10,103 bases of DNA from Christensenella sp. UBA1262 (lineage in GTDB: Bacteria; Bacillota; Clostridia; Christensenellales; CAG-917): positions 9,206 to 19,308 of the forward strand of contig DBVO01000021.1 in NCBI GenBank assembly GCA_002308215.1, read 5' to 3'. Below, piece by piece: positions 6,384-10,103 of the stretch; the first letter of the stretch is position 1; the number at the start of each line of letters is the position of its first letter. A model generated the notes under the pieces. That model was not told the origin of the DNA and ran no database searches. It saw only the letters and a list, made by a program, of their open reading frames with translations. A program made the position numbers and the translations under genes.

Positions 6384-6488
6384 TTAGAGAATGATATTGT
6401 TGAAAAGAGAAATGAAAAACAAAATTTTGCTCGCGCCAACAGGTGCGATCTTGCCGCAATTTTGAAGTTGTACAGAAATGTTTTTCAT
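6384..6488 (-). CDS. 34-aa leader peptide of the uracil permease operon
   Basis: This short ORF lies inside the uraA 5' leader. It begins MKNISVQLQNCGK and ends LFNNIIL. AGGA at 6499-6496 is a well-spaced ribosome site, 7 nt before the ATG. The second half is rich in Phe, Ile and Leu because the RNA there is U-rich. The stop at 6386-6384 lies 3 nt before the terminator stem, so a ribosome reaching it would cover the 5' arm. The codons show no run of one amino acid, which argues against amino-acid-starvation attenuation and for coupling to transcription pauses, as in the E. coli pyrBI leader peptide. The peptide itself probably has no separate role. The ORF is not in frame with uraA. Translation is inferred, not shown. 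Confidence 0.7.
   Translation of the reverse strand: MKNISVQLQNCGKIAPVGASKILFFISLFNNIIL
6402..6419 (-). promoter_or_regulatory. U-rich candidate pause tract in the uraA leader
   Basis: The minus-strand transcript here has 13 U in 18 nt and 17 of 18 pyrimidines. It follows immediately after a long hairpin and ends 21 nt before the terminator stem. This placement matches a UTP-sensitive polymerase pause region of the pyrBI type. Pausing is inferred. Confidence 0.55.
6420..6464 (-). promoter_or_regulatory. Long hairpin within the leader ORF (candidate pause hairpin)
   Basis: The outer stem pairs CAAAATTGC with GCAAAATTTTG, with a 2-nt bulge. The inner stem pairs TCGCACC with GGCGCGA (one A:C mismatch) around TGTT. 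The left internal loop GGCAAGA has no counterpart on the right. The hairpin sits directly before the U-rich tract, where a pause hairpin would act. Confidence 0.6.
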
Positions 6489-6503
6489 AGCCCTTTCCTG
6501 CCC

Positions 6504-6522
6504 GTGGACACTTTTGGCCCAC
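6504..6522 (-). promoter_or_regulatory. 5'-end hairpin of the uraA leader
   Basis: On the minus strand GTGGGC at 6522-6517 and GTCCAC at 6509-6504 form a 6-bp stem (one G:U) with a 7-nt loop, CAAAAGT. It begins about 6 nt from the predicted transcript start, upstream of the leader Shine-Dalgarno. Its 3' arm can pair instead with GTGGAC at 6369-6364 in the attenuator terminator. I do not recognise a known riboswitch consensus here. Confidence 0.5.
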
Positions 6523-6534
6523 AATTTTCGATTT

Positions 6535-6563
6535 ATACTAACATACGCACGTTAATTTGGCAA
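6535..6563 (-). promoter_or_regulatory. Predicted promoter of the leader-uraA-upp operon
   Basis: The -35 is TTGCCA at 6563-6558, with a 17-bp spacer, then the -10 TAGTAT at 6540-6535, preceded by TGT (extended -10). The start would be near 6528, giving a leader of about 230 nt before uraA. The stretch from 6564 to 6646, up to the radical SAM stop, is AT-rich. I see only a short palindrome (ATAAATTTAT, 6611-6620) there and no clear terminator. Confidence 0.6.
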
Positions 6564-6646
6564 TCATTTTTAACAACTTTTTTAAAAATATACGATATGT
6601 ATTTTGTAGTATAAATTTATCTATAAACGCTATATATTGTAGAAAC

Positions 6647-7465
6647 CTATTTATTTAATATTCTTTTCAATATATTAAGGTCAAAGTTCGGGACATACTC
6701 TTCAGTAGCACTATCTAAATCCTGCGAAAAACCATTAATTAATCCAGCCCCAAAGAACATATCTGTAGCCTGTTCGTACTCCTCACTTGTAAGTCTGCGT
6801 GATAGCATTGGATGATCGATAACAGCAGGAGTTGGGAAATATTGACCCATAAGACTAACATAAATGTTTTTATCAATTTCTGCGATAGCTTTTAAAATGC
6901 CCTCTGTATTTTTAAGTTGATTAGGCAAAACAAGATGTCGTACAATAACTCCCTCTTGCATGATTCCATCACTGTCGAACACATCAATCGGGCATTGACG
7001 ACGCATTTCAGCAATAGCTTTCTTAGCCACATCATAATAACCTTTTGCATGAGAATAATCCCATGCAAGTTCATTATCACTATACTTAAAATCAGGAAGA
7101 TAAATGTCAACAAGACCATCTAATTTACTCAAATTAGCAACTGTTTCGTAGCCACTACTATTCCACACAATTGGGAGTTTAACTGACAATTTAGCTTTAT
7201 TAAGTGCCGATACAAGCAAATTTGTATAATTTGATGGCGTCACCAAATTAATATTATGAGCCCCCAAATCTTGCAAATATAACATACATGAAATGAGCTC
7301 ATTCTCATTCACTTCAAGGCCTTTGTTTTCATGAGAGATCTCAAAATTTTGACAAAAGATGCATCGTAAACTGCATCCGGAAAAAAAGATAGTGCCACTA
7401 CCTCTCGTTCCGGAAAGGCATGGCTCCTCATAATTATGCAAACCTACTCTTGCTATTTTAAACAT
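6647..7465 (-). CDS. Radical SAM protein, PflX-like (pyruvate formate-lyase activase homologue), short form
   Basis: The protein is a 272-aa radical SAM enzyme. The CX3CX2C motif C31-SLR-C35-IF-C38 binds the [4Fe-4S] cluster that cleaves S-adenosylmethionine. Surrounding sequence (SGTRGSGTIFFSG before the motif, QNFEISH after) matches the PflX group, a homologue of pyruvate formate-lyase activators of unclear substrate. Many PflX proteins carry an extra N-terminal Cys-rich LCPRxC-type segment; here it is absent and the protein starts directly at FKIARVGLHNYEEP. The ATG lacks a clear ribosome site. It lies 17 nt after the stop of the FAD reductase gene, so the two are probably an operon with coupled translation. 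No pyruvate formate-lyase or other glycyl-radical enzyme is encoded in the window. No strong terminator follows. Confidence 0.82.
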   Translation of the reverse strand: MFKIARVGLHNYEEPCLSGTRGSGTIFFSGCSLRCIFCQNFEISHENKGLEVNENELISCMLYLQDLGAHNINLVTPSNYTNLLVSALNKAKLSVKLPIVWNSSGYETVANLSKLDGLVDIYLPDFKYSDNELAWDYSHAKGYYDVAKKAIAEMRRQCPIDVFDSDGIMQEGVIVRHLVLPNQLKNTEGILKAIAEIDKNIYVSLMGQYFPTPAVIDHPMLSRRLTSEEYEQATDMFFGAGLINGFSQDLDSATEEYVPNFDLNILKRILNK

Positions 7466-7482
7466 GTCAAATAGTTGAAAAT

Positions 7483-8862
7483 TTATTTCTTTTTGGCTTG
7501 ACGTTTTGCAGCTTTATGCTCACATTTTTCAAAAAGATGATTATATCTCTTTGCCCATTTTGCTATTTCATCAAGCGAGTATTTACTTGGGATTGTTCCT
7601 GCGACATTCATTGCATGGATACCTTCAAATCCCATTCTAAGAATTGTATTATTATATGATGGGTGGAATATAAGTTTCCAAAGAATTGCAGAAAACATAC
7701 CAAATTTATATTTTGGTCTTCTATAATCCTCATCATCCAACATAACAAATTTTAGAGTATCATCATTAACGAACTTACCACTAAGTGCCCAGTTAATTAA
7801 CTTTGAATTAAAACGCAATGCATGACGGCGAACTATATCAAGCAAAGCAAACCCTTTACCGAATTTCTTAAAATACTTAACATAAAATGGCCACATGTTA
7901 TATGCTGAGAAATTTTGGATATCGTTAGCTATAACATAATCTGCAAATATTGCTGCCCCATGCATACCAGCCTCTATACCACTACCCATAATTGGTATTG
8001 TCATAAAGGCAGAATCTCCAAGTGCAACATAACCATCTGCTACTGGAGTTGCAATACCTGCTCTTACACTAAGTGGAACTTTACGGTCATAAAGTTTTCT
8101 ATCTGACAAAATTGGATTCATTGCTCTTAAATCTTTAAGGCGTTCTTCAATCTCTTCATCTGAAAGTGGTCTAGCTATGTTACAAAGCAAAACATCGACA
8201 TTCCCTTCATCATTAAGATTACACCATGCAATTCCATCGCTATCCATATGGCGAAGAACCATTGTATTATCTACATCTGATAAAAACGTCTCCCCATCAT
8301 TCTTTTCAAAAAATGCGCGATAAGCATACATTGTATCTTGATTACTTGGTTCACTTTGCACACAGAACTTTTCTGGAAGTTGTGAGCGAAGTTTTGAATA
8401 CATGCCTGTTGCATCTATAACAAGATCGAATCTTTCTATTTCGCCATTCAATTCAATTCCAGCGACTCTATCATCTTCTACATAGAGTTTGTCAACACAA
8501 ACACCATATTTAATCTCGGCACCGGCTTTAATAGCTAAATCAGCAAAATATTCGCTTAGTTTACGTCTGTTAGGTGAAATCTCAACAAATGGACGGAATT
8601 GTGGGACTCTTAAAGTGCCTTTTTCATCTGGTGACACAAATACCCATTTAGCTTTTTGAATATATACATCTTGATTTGGACGAGGCAAGCCACAATCATC
8701 AAAAATACTAGCGGTAATGTCATCGCGCCATGGATAACCAACTTTTCCTTCTAAATTTCTTTCAAAAATCGTTACCTTTGCACCAGCATTAGCTAACTTT
8801 ATAGCGGCAACCATACCACCTTGGCCCATTCCAATAACAGCAATCTTTGTTGTACTAAGCAT
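7483..8862 (-). CDS. FAD-dependent oxidoreductase, geranylgeranyl-reductase-like
   Basis: The protein is a 459-aa flavoprotein of the glutathione-reductase-fold monooxygenase/geranylgeranyl reductase group. The N-terminal Rossmann motif GMGQGG is at 11-16, with the acidic E34 after strand 2 for the FAD ribose. DATG is at 150-153, and GYVALGDSAFMTIP is at 277-290, the conserved GD FAD-binding segment. GSGIEAGMHGA follows. The C-terminal 130 residues are family-variable and end Lys-rich. The start ATG at 8862-8860 is chosen for AGGTG at 8873-8869 and because the Rossmann fold begins right after it. A longer open frame reaches 9120 but only crosses the promoter and divergent gene. The substrate cannot be told from sequence: hydrogenation of isoprenoid double bonds or hydroxylation are possibilities. 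It is the first gene of an operon with the radical SAM gene. Confidence 0.85.
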   Translation of the reverse strand: MLSTTKIAVIGMGQGGMVAAIKLANAGAKVTIFERNLEGKVGYPWRDDITASIFDDCGLPRPNQDVYIQKAKWVFVSPDEKGTLRVPQFRPFVEISPNRRKLSEYFADLAIKAGAEIKYGVCVDKLYVEDDRVAGIELNGEIERFDLVIDATGMYSKLRSQLPEKFCVQSEPSNQDTMYAYRAFFEKNDGETFLSDVDNTMVLRHMDSDGIAWCNLNDEGNVDVLLCNIARPLSDEEIEERLKDLRAMNPILSDRKLYDRKVPLSVRAGIATPVADGYVALGDSAFMTIPIMGSGIEAGMHGAAIFADYVIANDIQNFSAYNMWPFYVKYFKKFGKGFALLDIVRRHALRFNSKLINWALSGKFVNDDTLKFVMLDDEDYRRPKYKFGMFSAILWKLIFHPSYNNTILRMGFEGIHAMNVAGTIPSKYSLDEIAKWAKRYNHLFEKCEHKAAKRQAKKK

Positions 8863-8887
8863 AATTTGCACCTGTAATACTGAGTAT

Positions 8888-8904
8888 ATGATGCACAGCA
8901 TCAT
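8888..8904. repeat. Inverted repeat at the start of the FAD reductase transcript
   Basis: Perfect 7-bp arms ATGATGC / GCATCAT flank ACA. It lies immediately downstream of the predicted transcription start of the reductase operon and upstream of its ribosome site. It could be a repressor operator or a 5'-UTR hairpin. Confidence 0.45.
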
Positions 8905-8911
8905 CTTTTTA

Positions 8912-8940
8912 AGTATATCACCTCTTGTGCGCACGCGCAA
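8912..8940 (-). promoter_or_regulatory. Predicted promoter of the FAD reductase-radical SAM operon
   Basis: The -10 is TATACT at 8917-8912, preceded by TGA (extended -10). The weak -35 is TTGCGC at 8940-8935, with a 17-bp spacer. The -35 lies in a locally GC-rich alternating purine-pyrimidine stretch at 8926-8939. Confidence 0.5.
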
Positions 8941-8956
8941 GACAAAATATTGAGTA

Positions 8957-8985
8957 GTGACAAAACAGCATTTATGTTGTAGAAT
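8957..8985 (+). promoter_or_regulatory. Predicted promoter of the PI-PLC-like gene
   Basis: The -35 is GTGACA at 8957-8962, with a 17-bp spacer and the -10 TAGAAT at 8980-8985. The start would be near 8992, with a 5' UTR of about 22 nt carrying GGAG at 9003-9006. It stands back to back with the reductase promoter, with 16 bp between the two -35 elements. Confidence 0.55.
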
Positions 8986-9013
8986 AAAAATACACAATGA
9001 GCGGAGAAAAATT

Positions 9014-10030
9014 ATGAAAACAAAAGCAATAGTCGCAATAGTTATAGTTGCATTTTTGGCAGTCGCAATCATAGCGTTAGGATTAGGATTAGGTGTAAAT
9101 GCTAAACAAGCAATTGACAATTCTTCCCCTACGCCATTCTTATCCGATTGGATGAGTTATTTAAAAAATGATATTCTTGTAAAAAACACAGTGATCCCTG
9201 GTTCACATGATGCTGGCACAAAGGATATGAATTGGATGGCTGAAACTCAAAATAGAACTATAGAAGAACAGCTTGCTTCTGGCTCTCGATATTTTGATTT
9301 AAGAGCATGGAAAAAAGGCGACGATTTATTTGTTTTTCATGGCCCTATTAGAGGCATGAAATTTGCACCTATTGTTGATGAAATAAACGACTTTTTAAAT
9401 GCTCATCCAACTGAATTTATAATTATAGATATGCAAAAATTCAAAGGCGACAGCCAAGAAGATGTTGCAGCCCTTCTGTATGCAAAACTCGGCGATAAAA
9501 TAGTCAAAAATAACACATCAAGTGCCGATATTGATTTTATTGATAGTTTAACAGTAGAACAAATGAGAGGGAAATGTCTAGTATTCTGGGGCGATCTTAG
9601 CACTGTTAATATTAAAGATTTCTTGTTCCTAAGAAATAATGATCATGGCAATCGTCCTAGCTCAACACTTAGTTCATTCTATTATCGTAAATATAATACT
9701 CTTGCGTCTTCTAGCTACATAAAAAAAGGTATTCCAAAATACTTAGAAATGCATAAAGAAAACCCTAAAGGTCTCTTCGTTTTGCAATGTCAATTGACAG
9801 ACCCAGTCTTCATAATTGGGCCAAAAGCAATTGAGGCTTTACACACAAACAATATGAAAGAATATTTGAATCATTTTGATTTTATTAATAATCAACTTAA
9901 TATAGTAATACGTGATTATATTGGCCCTAAAAAATGTGCCGACATCATCGTTCTTAACCTTGGTTATTCAAATATTAAAGATTCACTCGTGAATGAGTTT
10001 TCTACAAACGTTTTCAATGTGGGTTTATAA
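9014..10030 (+). CDS. Secreted or membrane-anchored PI-PLC X-domain phosphodiesterase
   Basis: The 338-aa protein resembles bacterial phosphatidylinositol-specific phospholipase C, which cleaves the phosphodiester of phosphatidylinositol or GPI lipids by general acid-base catalysis. Residues 5-29 form one hydrophobic segment after a Lys start. It is a signal peptide (possible cleavage after VNA30) or a membrane anchor, so the catalytic domain is outside the cell. Catalytic positions fit: H65 and D66 in IPGSHDAGT, R97 in YFDLRAW and H109 in VFHGP. IIIDMQ at 136-141 follows as the next conserved strand. The start ATG is set by GGAG at 9003-9006, 7 nt upstream; an earlier in-frame GTG at 8957 falls on the promoter. 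It is monocistronic. The substrate could be another phospholipid or cell-surface glycolipid, since many such homologues are uncharacterised. Confidence 0.85.
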   Translation: MKTKAIVAIVIVAFLAVAIIALGLGLGVNAKQAIDNSSPTPFLSDWMSYLKNDILVKNTVIPGSHDAGTKDMNWMAETQNRTIEEQLASGSRYFDLRAWKKGDDLFVFHGPIRGMKFAPIVDEINDFLNAHPTEFIIIDMQKFKGDSQEDVAALLYAKLGDKIVKNNTSSADIDFIDSLTVEQMRGKCLVFWGDLSTVNIKDFLFLRNNDHGNRPSSTLSSFYYRKYNTLASSSYIKKGIPKYLEMHKENPKGLFVLQCQLTDPVFIIGPKAIEALHTNNMKEYLNHFDFINNQLNIVIRDYIGPKKCADIIVLNLGYSNIKDSLVNEFSTNVFNVGL

Positions 10031-10040
10031 GTAAAAGCGC

Positions 10041-10068
10041 TTGCAATTTAAAAAGAATATGATATAAT
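10041..10068 (+). promoter_or_regulatory. Predicted promoter of the tRNA gene
   Basis: The -35 is TTGCAA at 10041-10046, with a 16-bp spacer and a perfect -10 TATAAT at 10063-10068 preceded by TGA (extended -10). The start would be about 5 nt upstream of the tRNA. No terminator is visible between the PI-PLC stop and this promoter. Confidence 0.7.
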
Positions 10069-10079
10069 AATCTGGCTGT

Positions 10080-10103
10080 GGGGGTGTAGCTCATCTGGTA
10101 GAG
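10080..10103 (+). tRNA. tRNA gene, 5' part only, cut by the window end (possibly tRNA-Ala)
   Basis: The 7-nt acceptor strand GGGGGTG is followed by T8-A9 and a canonical D-arm (GCTC, a loop containing TGG, then GAG). Anticodon and 3' half are outside the window. The acceptor GGGGGTG with G3 would fit alanine, but identity cannot be fixed. A strong promoter immediately upstream supports a functional gene. Confidence 0.85.

Noticed and set aside
6353..6528. Purine, PRPP or other known riboswitch, or PyrR site, in the uraA leader
   Set aside because: I could not match the conserved cores of these RNAs by eye. The leader-ORF layout explains the elements better. A covariance-model search would settle it.
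8887..8910. Plus-strand hairpin followed by CTTTTT as a terminator
   Set aside because: No plus-strand gene lies upstream; it is better read as a dyad at the reductase start site.
8957..9013. 19-residue extension of the PI-PLC-like protein from a GTG
   Set aside because: The GTG is within the predicted -35, and GGAG at 9003-9006 points to the ATG at 9014, which starts a proper signal segment.
8863..9120. 86-residue N-terminal extension of the FAD reductase
   Set aside because: It runs through the divergent promoters and antisense to the PI-PLC signal segment. The Rossmann fold and AGGTG site fix the start at 8862.
10032..10045. CcpA cre-like site (TAAAAGCGCTTGCA)
   Set aside because: It matches only 8 of 10 fixed consensus positions, lacking the G at position 2 and the W at position 12. 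It also lies on a tRNA promoter -35, so chance similarity is likelier.

Overview
The window is AT-rich chromosomal DNA of a low-GC, Gram-positive-type bacterium. It looks most like an uncultured, gut-type Clostridia-like lineage, but this is inference from gene types, strong AG-rich Shine-Dalgarno sites, frequent extended -10 (TGn) promoters and short intrinsic terminators. All genes read with the standard code (TAA/TAG stops). Nothing indicates a phage, an insertion sequence, a plasmid origin or a CRISPR array.

Layout. (1) 16-184: a tiny self-contained transcription unit encoding a 25-residue hydrophobic, Cys-rich peptide. Its bidirectional terminator also ends typA. (2) 197-2035 (-): the translational GTPase TypA/BipA. 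(3) 2036-2222: a divergent promoter region. (4) 2223-3446 (+): a single-chain iron-sulfur L-serine dehydratase, with a terminator shared with the convergent genes. (5) 3486-3876 (-): a two-gene operon of a 72-aa two-helix membrane protein and a coupled 55-aa protein, both unknown. (6) 4034-6297 (-): a pyrimidine salvage operon, uracil permease (uraA-type) followed by uracil phosphoribosyltransferase (upp). (7) 6353-6563: its promoter and a structured leader. (8) 6647-8862 (-): an operon of an FAD-dependent reductase and a PflX-like radical SAM protein. (9) 9014-10030 (+): a secreted or membrane-anchored PI-PLC-like phosphodiesterase, divergent from the reductase. (10) 10041-10103: a promoter and the first 24 bases of a tRNA.

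The most interesting element is the uracil permease leader. The minus strand shows, in order: a promoter; a 5' hairpin; a Shine-Dalgarno site; a 34-codon leader ORF not listed among the longer ORFs; a long hairpin inside that ORF; a U-rich tract (13 U in 18 nt); the leader stop codon; and, 3 nt later, an intrinsic terminator with a run of U. This is the layout of the enterobacterial pyrBI attenuator, in which low UTP stalls polymerase in a U-rich tract so the trailing ribosome blocks the terminator. I see no PyrR-binding consensus. The 5' leader can also pair with the terminator (11 bp), an arrangement that would exclude the 5' hairpin, the leader Shine-Dalgarno site and the terminator.

The permease would import uracil and UPRT would convert it with PRPP to UMP. 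The leader would therefore let pyrimidine nucleotide supply control uracil salvage. The other genes are ordinary housekeeping or metabolic functions with no evident link to this operon.
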